The notes under the pieces are model-generated. The model saw only the letters and a list, made by a program, of their open reading frames with translations. It had not been told where the DNA came from and did not search any database. From Balneolaceae bacterium UBA7797 (GTDB lineage: Bacteria; Bacteroidota; Rhodothermia; Balneolales; Balneolaceae), in the NCBI GenBank assembly GCA_002480645.1, contig DLCN01000016.1, positions 124,001 to 188,000 of the forward strand: a stretch of 64,000 nucleotides of DNA. Reading direction: 5' to 3'. Positions 52,881 through 61,645 of the stretch are shown piece by piece (within the stretch, counting starts at the first letter, position 1; every line of letters begins with the position of its first letter). The translations under genes and the position numbers were made by a program.

Positions 52881-52913
52881 CGAATGTAGAGAATATATAA
52901 CCCATCAATCAAG
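52881..52913 (-). promoter_or_regulatory. Candidate promoter of apt
   Basis: On the minus strand TACATTCG (52881-52888) resembles TAnnTTTG with one fixed position off, and CTTG (52910-52913) stands 21 bases upstream. It fits the start at 52858 rather than the longer frame. Confidence 0.3.
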
Positions 52914-52917
52914 TTTT

Positions 52918-53403
52918 ATGGCATTAAATTCTGAACAACCTATTTGGCAGCAACATCAACGATTTATGGCCATGGCTCTTCAGCTTGCTGAACGGGCGTT
53001 CGAAGAAGGTGAAGTCCCCGTAGGCGCAGTTGTTGTTAAAGATAATCAGGTAGTTGGGAAAGGCTATAACCAGGTTGAACGATTAAATGATCCGACAGCT
53101 CATGCCGAGATGATCGCGATAAGTGCCGCATGTGATACTTTGGATTCCAAATATTTAAAAGACTGCACCTTGTATGTTACACTGGAGCCCTGCCCAATGT
53201 GTGCCGGAGCTTCTGTGTGGTCTAAAATGGGCTCAGTGGTATTCGGGGCATCTGATGCAAAATATGGCGCCAGCGGAAGTGTTTTTAATATCACCCAAAG
53301 CCGGTCATTGAATCATCGTGTAGAAGTGATTCAGGGAATTCTAGAGATGGATTGTGAATACCTGTTAAAAGCATTCTTTGAAACTAAACGATTAAAATCC
53401 TGA
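52918..53403 (+). CDS. tadA: tRNA-specific adenosine deaminase TadA
   Basis: Cytoplasmic enzyme converting wobble adenosine to inosine in tRNA-Arg (ACG). The 161-residue protein has the zinc motif HAE (His62, Glu64) and PCPMC (Cys92, Cys95), with VGAVVVKDNQVVGKG and the C-terminal tail ending in FFETKRLKS. The length and motifs fit TadA better than free-nucleoside deaminases. It is divergent from apt and its stop is 9 bases from the end of the convergent fusion gene. Confidence 0.93.
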   Translation: MALNSEQPIWQQHQRFMAMALQLAERAFEEGEVPVGAVVVKDNQVVGKGYNQVERLNDPTAHAEMIAISAACDTLDSKYLKDCTLYVTLEPCPMCAGASVWSKMGSVVFGASDAKYGASGSVFNITQSRSLNHRVEVIQGILEMDCEYLLKAFFETKRLKS

Positions 53404-53412
53404 TCAATAAAA

Positions 53413-55833
53413 TCAGAATAATTCAGATAAGATTTTTTTGACGGAGGGTACTTTTAAGCCCGGATTCAATTTCAAATTTTTGTTACCTATCTCATAAGCC
53501 AGTTTCCATTGTTGCATTAATGTTTGAACTCCATACATGTACGAATGCCTCTCATCATATATATGGGTAGCCTCTGATGTAACCCCATTCAATTCAAGAA
53601 CCTTAATATTCTCTCCATTTTTAAAATCATATTCAGATGGAACTTTAAGATCAAATCGGCCAAAATAAAAGCCATCAAAACTTTTACTTAGCTGATCAAT
53701 AGCTTCGGTTAATTCGTCAGTTATCAGATGATTAGCATCTTCAAATTTACTTCCCAACGCATGGGTGCCGATCTCAACCAATGGAATTTTTTCACCTCTT
53801 TCAGGTATTTCAAATAATCGATCAATATGACAGTCAAAATGCATCCTTGCCTGACAAACTGCTCTATCATCTTTAAGTATTAGTTCTTCGATGGTATGAA
53901 TCCCGTCTCCCGTCAAAAATTGATAATGCTTTTTCGTTATGGAATAAATTTTTCCAAATGGTTCATCCGGTATTCTGTAATAGAATACTCCGTATTCGAT
54001 TCCTGGAATAAACTCCTGAATGATAACATCCTCCTTCACATCCAGAACCGTATCACTTAAACTTTCGACATTCTTAACTATCTGTACCCCTTTTCCGCGC
54101 TCTCCCTTATCAGGTTTTAGTACAATAGGAAAAGCTAGATTCTTCTCCTGCATAAGTAATTGAATATCCTCTAAAAGTTGTTGTGGATTTCCGGTATATG
54201 ATATTAACTGATAGATAGGGAGTGCATTTTGTTGTTTTATGTTATCAAGGATCGAAGACTTTGATTCATTGATAAATCCACCTAGCTCTATTCCCGGATT
54301 GGCAAGCGTTACAATGCCGGGTTTCCTATACCTGAGCCATAGTTTTATCACATACAATAGGACGGGTAAATAGATGAGAAATGGAGGCCAATATTCCCAA
54401 TGTATGATCCTTTTCCATCGTGCAACTAATAAGCGTCTACCTTTGTAGGTAAATGATGGGATAATGATCTTAAAGATCACAAACAAAGCTGATAAAACTC
54501 CAAATAATACCCAAATCGCATATTCCTGATACACTGTAAAATAACTCAACATATTTTGTCCAAGAAATACGGCTAATCCGACAAGAATAGGCGTCCATAA
54601 TAATGACGCGATACCAAAATAAAGAATAAACATACCGAAGCTTGCACCAATAGCTCCGGCACTGAAATAGGTTGGCATTCTTGATCCGGGTATGAACCTG
54701 CTCATTATGATAATGGCCGGACCTTTAGCCTCAAACCAAAAGTAAGATCTTTCGATATCCTTCTCACTAATAAACCATTTTAGTGGCGCTTTTTGTAAGG
54801 TTGATGAGGCCAGCCACCGGCCGGCCAGGTAAAGCAAAATATCGCCAACAAATATTCCGATCAGGCAGGCAATTACTCCGGGAATAAAACCAATTATTCC
54901 CCGTGCGATCATTAAGCCGGTACCTATACATGTAAGATCTTCACTCACAAGGGTTGATAAAATGATGATAAGCATCAATACCAATAATGCTTTTCCCTTT
55001 TTTTGAATTACTCCTGACGGATCAAACGATTTCTTAGATTCAGTAATTCTTGATGCTAAAGCCGTTTCGTAAGTAATCGCTGATTTATTTTCTACTGCTT
55101 CTAAAAAGCTTTTTAATGGTAAAATGCCCTCCTCTTCGCTGACGCGCCCGTTCCAGAATATACTTTGTGGAACTATACGGTAAAATTCTTCCGCAATAGC
55201 TTTTTGAGTGTCATTACTGTTGTTGGAAAGTGAAATAAATACGGGTAACTCAACACGACTGATCCTGTCCCTGTTAACGGAAGCATCCTGCTGAATGGAT
55301 GTTCTTAAAAACTCAATTGATTCATTTAGTATCTGTAGTCTCCCGAAATTTGGTGTGGTCTTCTTTATTATGTTTAAAACAGATAACGCGGTCTTATAGA
55401 AAGCGTTATTTAATGTACTGCCACCAAGTAATTCCAACTCCGGGATTCCTATTGGATCTATTAATGAAAGAGAGGCGATACTTTGAGTGTGTTCAGATGT
55501 AACTTGAATTGACTTCGTTGTACCGACACCTATCCCCAGTACATGAATTGTCAGCTCATTGTGAGAGATGAGACTATTAATAGACAATTTCTCATCGGCA
55601 TGAATTACAGTGATTGACTTATAAACAGAATCCGGAAAAAATATGGATGTCTCAGATAGTGGATCATCATAAACCAGTAAAACGGATTCCTTTTCTTCCG
55701 GGATTCTTTTTTGTGTGTTTTCCGGATGCTGGTTATCTGATGCAATGTAGTAATTAGAAGAAATTACCAGTAGAAGATAAAGACCAAAGAAAATGATCCA
55801 CTTTGTCCAGGTTTTTTGGTTTTTAAACGGCAC
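53413..55833 (-). CDS. Triple-domain fusion: degenerate hydrolase-like + DedA/VTT + ATP-grasp
   Basis: An 806-residue membrane protein. Residues 11-29 form a membrane anchor. Residues about 48-235 look like an alpha/beta-hydrolase-type domain whose nucleophile elbow reads GIGVG (Ser replaced by Gly102). Residues about 280-455 are a DedA/VTT (SNARE-associated) domain with the SRFIPGSRMP motif, a family linked to lipid scrambling or transport. Residues about 540-775 are an ATP-grasp ligase with VLKPDKGERGKG, VIIQEFIPG, Asp728 and Glu747/Asn749 (LELNG). It ends a four-gene operon of lipid acyltransferases. A ligase plus lipid-moving domain on one chain suggests headgroup modification coupled to flipping; this is inference. 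Confidence 0.75.
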   Translation of the reverse strand: MPFKNQKTWTKWIIFFGLYLLLVISSNYYIASDNQHPENTQKRIPEEKESVLLVYDDPLSETSIFFPDSVYKSITVIHADEKLSINSLISHNELTIHVLGIGVGTTKSIQVTSEHTQSIASLSLIDPIGIPELELLGGSTLNNAFYKTALSVLNIIKKTTPNFGRLQILNESIEFLRTSIQQDASVNRDRISRVELPVFISLSNNSNDTQKAIAEEFYRIVPQSIFWNGRVSEEEGILPLKSFLEAVENKSAITYETALASRITESKKSFDPSGVIQKKGKALLVLMLIIILSTLVSEDLTCIGTGLMIARGIIGFIPGVIACLIGIFVGDILLYLAGRWLASSTLQKAPLKWFISEKDIERSYFWFEAKGPAIIIMSRFIPGSRMPTYFSAGAIGASFGMFILYFGIASLLWTPILVGLAVFLGQNMLSYFTVYQEYAIWVLFGVLSALFVIFKIIIPSFTYKGRRLLVARWKRIIHWEYWPPFLIYLPVLLYVIKLWLRYRKPGIVTLANPGIELGGFINESKSSILDNIKQQNALPIYQLISYTGNPQQLLEDIQLLMQEKNLAFPIVLKPDKGERGKGVQIVKNVESLSDTVLDVKEDVIIQEFIPGIEYGVFYYRIPDEPFGKIYSITKKHYQFLTGDGIHTIEELILKDDRAVCQARMHFDCHIDRLFEIPERGEKIPLVEIGTHALGSKFEDANHLITDELTEAIDQLSKSFDGFYFGRFDLKVPSEYDFKNGENIKVLELNGVTSEATHIYDERHSYMYGVQTLMQQWKLAYEIGNKNLKLNPGLKVPSVKKILSELF

Positions 55834-55854
55834 AATGATGGGAAAATCGAATTA

Positions 55855-56388
55855 TCAGTGCCTGTTAATGTTATCCAATTCGAATTTCAATGTAGACGGA
55901 GCTACACCGAATGATGGATCTGGTGTGTAATCAAGCGTTTTCAGGATCAAACCTATTAATGCATAATGATGTACTGTATGACTGATGAGAAATTGTAACT
56001 CTCTTCTATATGATGAGCTACTCAATGGGGATCCATCCTCTCCAATTCCCTCATTGGTTCTAACTTCTACCCTCTGATCAAGTAATTCAGGATCATGATA
56101 GATTGCTTCTAAGGAGTCGGTTACTTCTCTGAATTTATTGATCATGAACATTCTATCCGTTTCCAATCTCGGATCTCTTTCACGATTATCGTAATCAATC
56201 TTACCTGCATATCCATTCAGAAAGCTGAAATAATGTTCAATGATATGTCTGAAGTGTCGACCTATACCACTCTTATGATACCTGCCATTATCTGATGTAT
56301 ATAACTCGTCTGAAATATTACGTAATAATTCAATTCCCTGTTGTAGAAACAAGATATTTGATTTAACCACTATTAATTGCTTATTCAT
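55855..56388 (-). CDS. DinB-superfamily protein
   Basis: A 177-residue four-helix-bundle protein of the DinB/YfiT superfamily, whose members bind a metal through a histidine triad and include thiol transferases and hydrolases. Candidate ligands are His48 or His52 (RHFRHIIEHYF) and His137/His141 (SHTVHHY). I start it at ATG 56388 because the alternative TTG at 56415 lies inside the PlsC-like gene. It is 4 bases after the PlsC stop codon and 21 bases before the fusion gene, so it is part of the lipid operon. Its role there is unknown. Confidence 0.75.
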   Translation of the reverse strand: MNKQLIVVKSNILFLQQGIELLRNISDELYTSDNGRYHKSGIGRHFRHIIEHYFSFLNGYAGKIDYDNRERDPRLETDRMFMINKFREVTDSLEAIYHDPELLDQRVEVRTNEGIGEDGSPLSSSSYRRELQFLISHTVHHYALIGLILKTLDYTPDPSFGVAPSTLKFELDNINRH

Positions 56389-56392
56389 GACC

Positions 56393-57154
56393 TTAGATTT
56401 GATGAACAGGTTCAAAAGTATTTTTGATCAATACTTCAGCCTCTTTGGCTACTACTTTTCTATTACTATTTTGAACCGTTTCCGAAGAAAATGTAATCGT
56501 AACATAGGTCTTAGTCACTTTCAGAAAACGAATAAAATGTGTTAAAAACGGGGTATCATCCCACCAACAAATACTCTTTGTAGGATGAGGTTCATTCCCG
56601 GGAGTAGCATAGCTGATACTTGCACAGTGTACTTTCCAATTATTACTGGCCGGTATATGAAATAAAGAAGATTTGAATGGTAAGATCCCGGTTCCATCAC
56701 TCGTAGTCCCCTCCGGAAAAAGTATCAATCCACGTGCAGTATTTAAATTTTGAGAAATTTCTTTATTTACCCGGGTCAGATCTTTTTTACGGTCCCTGTC
56801 AACAAACATAACCCCGGTCGTTGCAAGAATAAAACCTACTACAGGCCATTTTCTCAGATCTTGCTTTGCAATAAATGTACATCGGAGAGCTGAGAATAAT
56901 ACAAAAACATCAATATAACTAAGATGATTAGAGACCAGAAAAAATGGTGGTTCTGGGATCTTACCCTTTACGGAAATCTTTAATCCAAAAATATAGCAGG
57001 AAGCTTTACCCCATAGATTAGTTAATTTTGCAGTATGTCCTTTCTTATCAAATCCGAAAACAGATAATGGATAGCCAAATAATATGATGCTGTATAATAC
57101 AAAAGTGGTAAGTAAGAACAATATCAACTTACCGATAGCCAATAGTAATCTCAT
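56393..57154 (-). CDS. PlsC-family 1-acyl-glycerol-phosphate-type acyltransferase
   Basis: Inner-membrane O-acyltransferase of 253 residues. The N-terminal hydrophobic segment (LILFLLTTFVLYSIILFGYPL) is followed by the catalytic HX4D motif (His77 to Asp82, NHLSYID) and the second block FPEGT (LFPEGTTSDG). The protein sits directly behind an OlsB/GlsB-like N-acyltransferase gene, an arrangement seen for OlsA and GlsA, which add the second acyl chain to amino lipids; an ordinary role in phosphatidic acid synthesis cannot be excluded. The gene starts 18 bases after the upstream stop codon. Confidence 0.85.
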   Translation of the reverse strand: MRLLLAIGKLILFLLTTFVLYSIILFGYPLSVFGFDKKGHTAKLTNLWGKASCYIFGLKISVKGKIPEPPFFLVSNHLSYIDVFVLFSALRCTFIAKQDLRKWPVVGFILATTGVMFVDRDRKKDLTRVNKEISQNLNTARGLILFPEGTTSDGTGILPFKSSLFHIPASNNWKVHCASISYATPGNEPHPTKSICWWDDTPFLTHFIRFLKVTKTYVTITFSSETVQNSNRKVVAKEAEVLIKNTFEPVHQI

Positions 57155-57172
57155 AGGTAGAAAGTAATAAAT

Positions 57173-57952
57173 CTACCGTAAAAATAGAGCTTTAGATTGT
57201 TCAGACAGATCATTTTTATCTAGCAGTATCAGATAATCGATCGTCTTAAATACTCTGTCAATAGCTGGTTTACTACATACTTTTGTACCAACATCGAGAT
57301 ATAATCGAAATAACTGAGGTAAATTTACTTGTTCACCGTATTTAGTTTTTTTCGACATAATACATGAATATTCAGATTGTACAGGTATGTGATAGCTTTC
57401 ATGTAAGCTCCCATGTTCTTCCAAATAATTGTATACGGCTACTCCTTCTGCCTCATTCTGACTGGTAATAGAACAACAGCCAAATAAATACCGCTTTTCA
57501 GTCAGGCTCATATACTTTGCTAATCCTCTCCAGAGCAAATATAAAACCCGGCCACTTCTATGATCTATATGAATACAGGCCCTACCTAATTCTACTACAT
57601 TATCTAGTACAGTTTGTGGGAAAGAATGAATGTCGAATTCATTTTGAGTGTAAAATCCATGACCTTCTTTTGCCATGGTACTGTCTTGCATACGATACGT
57701 TCCAATAATTGAATTCGAAGCGTTTTCTACAACCAGCAGATGATCACATTGATCATCATATATGTCTTCATCCATTTTTGTGGAAAAAGAAGAATCTAAT
57801 CCTTCGCCCAGTTCTATATTAAATACATCAAACCGAAGTTTTAAAGCCTCCTCAATTTCTTCACGTGAAGTGGCTAATTTAACCGTATATTTATGTCCAG
57901 GAATTAAAATTCCACTTACATTTGTTTCATTAAGTGTTGCAGCGTAAGTCAT
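57173..57952 (-). CDS. OlsB/GlsB-like N-acyltransferase (GNAT family)
   Basis: A 259-residue GNAT-fold enzyme of the OlsB type (Acetyltransf_5), which transfers a 3-hydroxyacyl group from ACP to the amino group of an amino acid in ornithine or glycine lipid synthesis. The N-terminal RFDVFNIELGEGLD and the ELGRACIHIDHRSGRVLYLLWRGL segment match OlsB. Ornithine versus glycine cannot be told from sequence; in Bacteroidota the glycine-lipid enzymes GlsB and GlsA are well known. It is the first gene of the lipid operon and is divergent from the alpha/beta hydrolase gene. Confidence 0.8.
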   Translation of the reverse strand: MTYAATLNETNVSGILIPGHKYTVKLATSREEIEEALKLRFDVFNIELGEGLDSSFSTKMDEDIYDDQCDHLLVVENASNSIIGTYRMQDSTMAKEGHGFYTQNEFDIHSFPQTVLDNVVELGRACIHIDHRSGRVLYLLWRGLAKYMSLTEKRYLFGCCSITSQNEAEGVAVYNYLEEHGSLHESYHIPVQSEYSCIMSKKTKYGEQVNLPQLFRLYLDVGTKVCSKPAIDRVFKTIDYLILLDKNDLSEQSKALFLR

Positions 57953-58060
57953 ATAATGGTTGATTGTTTTTATACAATGATAACTTTTATATATAACCGG
58001 TATTTTAAGTGACTGTTAAGGCAATATTCTTAATAGAGTGTATAAAGATCAGAACAAGTA

Positions 58061-58855
58061 ATGCTTTATTATAAAACATATAAACATTCGGAAAAGAAAG
58101 ACTGGGTAGTTTTTATCCATGGTGCCGGAGGTAGTTCTTCTATATGGTTTCAACAACTTAAAGCATTCAGGAAAATATTCAACATTCTTTTACTTGATCT
58201 GCGAGGCCATGGAAAGTCGAAAGATCTGTTTCATAAATATTACGACCGGGAATACACTTTTAATGACATCAGCCAGGATGTTATTGACGTTCTTGATCAT
58301 TTAGAGATCGAACAAGCACATTTTGTAGGGGTAAGTCTGGGAACTATTATCATTAGAAATCTAAATGAAATAGCTCCGGAGCGGGTAAGATCAGCGATTC
58401 TTTGCGGAGCAATTACCAGGCTTAATATAAGATCAAGAGTGCTGATCACCCTTGGGAATGCCTTTAAGAGAGTTGTTCCTTATATGTGGCTTTATAAATT
58501 ATTTGCATGGATCATTATGCCTAGAAAAAGACATGCAAAAGCCCGAAATCTTTTCATCCGTGAAGCAAAAAAACTTTACCAGAAAGAATTCTTAAAGTGG
58601 TTTAAACTAACTCACACTGTTAATCCTTTGCTTCGATTTTTCAAAGAAAAGGAAACAAATACCCCCATGTTATATGTAATGGGAGATGAAGACCATATGT
58701 TTCTCCCTCCTGTGCGGCAGATCGTGAATAATCAGAAACAGTCTTTTTTGGAGATTATTGAGAATTGCGGACACGTTTGTAATGTAGAAAGACCAAGAGA
58801 TTTCAACAGAGTCTCAATAGATTTTCTTAAAGCTCATTCAATTACAGCTGCTTAA
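58061..58855 (+). CDS. Alpha/beta hydrolase
   Basis: A 264-residue alpha/beta-fold hydrolase of unknown substrate. The oxyanion segment FIHGAGGSSSIW, the LDLRGHGKS strand and the nucleophile elbow GVSLG (HFVGVSLG) are clear; the C-terminal ENCGHVCNVERP supplies the catalytic histidine. Compared with the nearby fusion protein, whose hydrolase-like domain has lost the serine, this one looks intact. It is divergent from the aminolipid operon, with a 108-base gap that likely holds both promoters. Confidence 0.85.
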   Translation: MLYYKTYKHSEKKDWVVFIHGAGGSSSIWFQQLKAFRKIFNILLLDLRGHGKSKDLFHKYYDREYTFNDISQDVIDVLDHLEIEQAHFVGVSLGTIIIRNLNEIAPERVRSAILCGAITRLNIRSRVLITLGNAFKRVVPYMWLYKLFAWIIMPRKRHAKARNLFIREAKKLYQKEFLKWFKLTHTVNPLLRFFKEKETNTPMLYVMGDEDHMFLPPVRQIVNNQKQSFLEIIENCGHVCNVERPRDFNRVSIDFLKAHSITAA

Positions 58856-58895
58856 TTACCTGTGAAGAGCCTGTTCTCTGCTAATAAATAGTCAC

Positions 58896-60785
58896 TTAAT
58901 TAGGTTTAGTAAATAACCAAGCCTCAGAATTAACTTCTCCCCGGATCTGTCTTAAATATTCTACCGCTGCCTCAAAATTTGAGAAACCCTTATATGCTAC
59001 GTAATTGAAACGAGATTCAGGGTGGAATAATATCTTCGTATCATATCCTTGATCGCTAAGCAGCCGATTAAAACGGTTTGCATAGTTTTTGACTATGAAG
59101 GAACCTCCGATGATGTAAAACCTTTCATTTGGGTCTTCTTCTTCAACTTCACCGTTTGCTTTCTTTTCCAGATATTCGTTCAAACTGAATGCGCTGGGCA
59201 CCACCACCATCAATTCGGGATTATCAACCGGAAGACTAAGTTCTTCTGCAAGTTGTTCCTGTTCTTTGGTTAACTCAATGGTTGGAACTTCTTCTTTTGG
59301 TGCTTCAACAACCTCTTCTTCTGTTTTTTCCTCGATCGGTTCCTCAACTATAACAGGCTCATTATTCTGTGGTTGTTCTTCTACCTCAATTACTTCATCA
59401 GTAGTAACTGGTGGAGTTGATACAGGAGCTTGAGTTGTATTATCGACGGTCTCACCGGCACTTTGAATAAATTCATTCACGAGCTCACGGTCCATATCAG
59501 CACGAAGTCCCGCCCTGCTATCACTTAAGAGTTCTCCCTTTGATTTAAACCTGCTATTAAGCCGGGTCTCTAAACTTTCTTCAAGTTCTGCCTGCACCAG
59601 TATGATCAATTCATTTTCCACAAAGTCATTTGAATTGTAACCAAACAGGTATCTTAGACCAAAGAACCATGGTGGAAGATCTTTCAAAATAGGAACACCC
59701 CGTCGAACTTTAGTTTCCTCTGTCCGGTATAACCCTGCAATAGTGGTAGCCTCTCCATCAAGTAATAACGCCTGAGTACTCGCCTGTTGTTTATTGATGA
59801 TGGTACTAACCGCATCAGGCTGGGCAGAAGAACGTTCAACTTCTAATTCAAGATGAATAAAGGTAGTGTCACCGAATTCAACAACGGTTGGAGTAACTAA
59901 CAGAATAGTTCCGGTACTGAAAAAATTATCCGTTACGTTACCGGCAATATCTCTTTGCTTGATCGAAAAATCCTGTCCAACCTGAATCCGGCCTTCCTGT
60001 CCATCCATAACTTTTACAGAAGGCGTTGCCAACACATCCCCAAGGTTATCTGATTCAAAGGCGCTAAATAAAGCCTGTACGCTAATTCCCGGGCCAATCT
60101 CACCCAAATTAACCAGTGCATTGAACACATTCTGAGATACATTAGAGGCATTATATGAGTTCACTGATACAAACTGATCAAAAAACTCAGTTTGAGGAAC
60201 CCCTAATTCTGGATCAGCTCCATCACCAGCTACGATCTCATTCAGGTTTTCTGGTACATTATTAGTCAATGTAGACCAATCTACACCGATCTCCTGAAGG
60301 GCTCTTTTATTACCTTCAAAAAACGTTGCATTAATTCTGATCTCACGGGTTGTAAAGTCAATACCTAATTCATTTTCTTCTACCTCTGCTTGAACAGGAG
60401 CTGCTTCTTCCGGTGCAGCTAATTCACTAAGAGGTACTATCTCGATGTAATCGTCCGTCTCTCGTACCCCCAGACTTTTTAATCTCAAAATATATTTTAA
60501 TGCATCTTCCCAATGCATCGCAGGCAGGCTAACACCAATACTTCCGGAGGTTCCGGTTTGATCTATGATGAATTTGTTCTTGTATTCCTGCAAAAACTGA
60601 TTGATCACTTCGATCGCTTCTACGTAGGAAGTACTCTTGTCAAAAGCTACAATCTCGTTGGGATTAGTGTACTCCCGAGGATATTCATCCTGTGCATACA
60701 CAATGCCAGCTGTCGGTAAGACAACAACAAACATTGCAATCAATGCAAGTATGAACTTAGTATTTATAATTGAAGACTGTTTCAT
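58896..60785 (-). CDS. PilQ-like secretin with C-terminal SPOR domain
   Basis: Outer-membrane secretin of 629 residues. A signal peptide (about 1-31) precedes an STN/secretin N-terminal domain (about 41-118), then the secretin core (about 145-402) with LATPSVKVMDGQEGRIQVG, TGTILLVTPTV and RRGVPILKDLPPWFFGLRYLFG. A proline- and acid-rich linker (about 445-505) leads to a C-terminal SPOR-type domain (about 553-628; RFYIIGGSFIVKNYANRFNRLL). SPOR domains bind denuded peptidoglycan. Classical PilQ has AMIN domains instead, so this architecture is unusual. It overlaps the upstream gene by 4 bases. Confidence 0.82.
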   Translation of the reverse strand: MKQSSIINTKFILALIAMFVVVLPTAGIVYAQDEYPREYTNPNEIVAFDKSTSYVEAIEVINQFLQEYKNKFIIDQTGTSGSIGVSLPAMHWEDALKYILRLKSLGVRETDDYIEIVPLSELAAPEEAAPVQAEVEENELGIDFTTREIRINATFFEGNKRALQEIGVDWSTLTNNVPENLNEIVAGDGADPELGVPQTEFFDQFVSVNSYNASNVSQNVFNALVNLGEIGPGISVQALFSAFESDNLGDVLATPSVKVMDGQEGRIQVGQDFSIKQRDIAGNVTDNFFSTGTILLVTPTVVEFGDTTFIHLELEVERSSAQPDAVSTIINKQQASTQALLLDGEATTIAGLYRTEETKVRRGVPILKDLPPWFFGLRYLFGYNSNDFVENELIILVQAELEESLETRLNSRFKSKGELLSDSRAGLRADMDRELVNEFIQSAGETVDNTTQAPVSTPPVTTDEVIEVEEQPQNNEPVIVEEPIEEKTEEEVVEAPKEEVPTIELTKEQEQLAEELSLPVDNPELMVVVPSAFSLNEYLEKKANGEVEEEDPNERFYIIGGSFIVKNYANRFNRLLSDQGYDTKILFHPESRFNYVAYKGFSNFEAAVEYLRQIRGEVNSEAWLFTKPN

Positions 60786-61645
60786 CGATCTACCTCCAGG
60801 GTGATAACTTCTTGAATACCGCCTTTATTCAAATTGAATGTAGCCGTTTTGTCTTTAATGTTTATGGATGATAAATATCCCAAATATACCTTATCTCCTA
60901 CTTTTAGCGAAATAAGAGACCCTCCACCATCTTTAATGAAAACTCTGTTTGCTGTGATTCCAATAATTCTGGACGTTTCTATACTAACCAGTCCTTCTGT
61001 ATTTGGCGGTATTGAACTCTGAATTAATGGTCTGAATGGATTATACGTTGAAATATCTTCATTTAACTTGATCACATGATCTGTTTTTACAGAATCAAAT
61101 ATCTGAGCTTTTTGATAATAGCTTTCCAGTGTGAAAGTAAAATTTACCGTACCTGGGCCATCATCATTTCTGCCGGGCGAAATAGCAACCTGTGAAATTT
61201 TATTAAGTAACTGGCTATTCTCTATCCTGTTCACAAAATTTGTTAAAGCACTGTACTTACCATACCCTGCAATGGTTGAAGTGATTATTCCATACTCCCC
61301 CTGAGATAAGGTGTCATCAAAAACATAATCATAATAGACCTTGTCATCCCCAAAGCCATTTACCTTGTTCAAGAATTCAAACACATTATCAGGTCTGTTG
61401 TTTTGATATAAGACCTTATCGTAGTTCTCAATAACTTTTAATGCCTTCTCATATGTGTTATTTAACTCTTCAAACTGGCTGTTGATCTGATCCTTCGAAT
61501 TAAAATCGTTTTGCTTTGTTCTAAGCTCTTCCTGCAGATTTGATACTTTATTCTGTAAATAAAATTCCGAGTATGAATAACCAATCCCGACAATTAATAG
61601 CAGGGTAACCAAAAGAATGATGGTATTTCGTATCGCGTATGACAT
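60782..61645 (-). CDS. PilO-PilP-like fusion (type IV pilus alignment complex)
   Basis: A 287-residue inner-membrane protein. One N-terminal helix (8-24) and a coiled coil (about 28-75) lead into a PilO-like ferredoxin-fold region (about 85-180), then a YNPFRPL segment resembling the PilP DPF motif, and a C-terminal beta domain (about 215-285) like PilP (LISLKVGDKVYLGYLSSINIKDKTATF). In most bacteria PilO and PilP are separate proteins and PilP is a lipoprotein; here both appear in one chain without a lipobox. It overlaps its neighbours by one base upstream and 4 bases downstream. Confidence 0.7.
   Translation of the reverse strand: MSYAIRNTIILLVTLLLIVGIGYSYSEFYLQNKVSNLQEELRTKQNDFNSKDQINSQFEELNNTYEKALKVIENYDKVLYQNNRPDNVFEFLNKVNGFGDDKVYYDYVFDDTLSQGEYGIITSTIAGYGKYSALTNFVNRIENSQLLNKISQVAISPGRNDDGPGTVNFTFTLESYYQKAQIFDSVKTDHVIKLNEDISTYNPFRPLIQSSIPPNTEGLVSIETSRIIGITANRVFIKDGGGSLISLKVGDKVYLGYLSSINIKDKTATFNLNKGGIQEVITLEVDR

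Noticed and set aside
52859..52912. Longer Apt starting at 52912
   Set aside because: It would run through the likely promoter and leave only 5 bases to the divergent tadA start.
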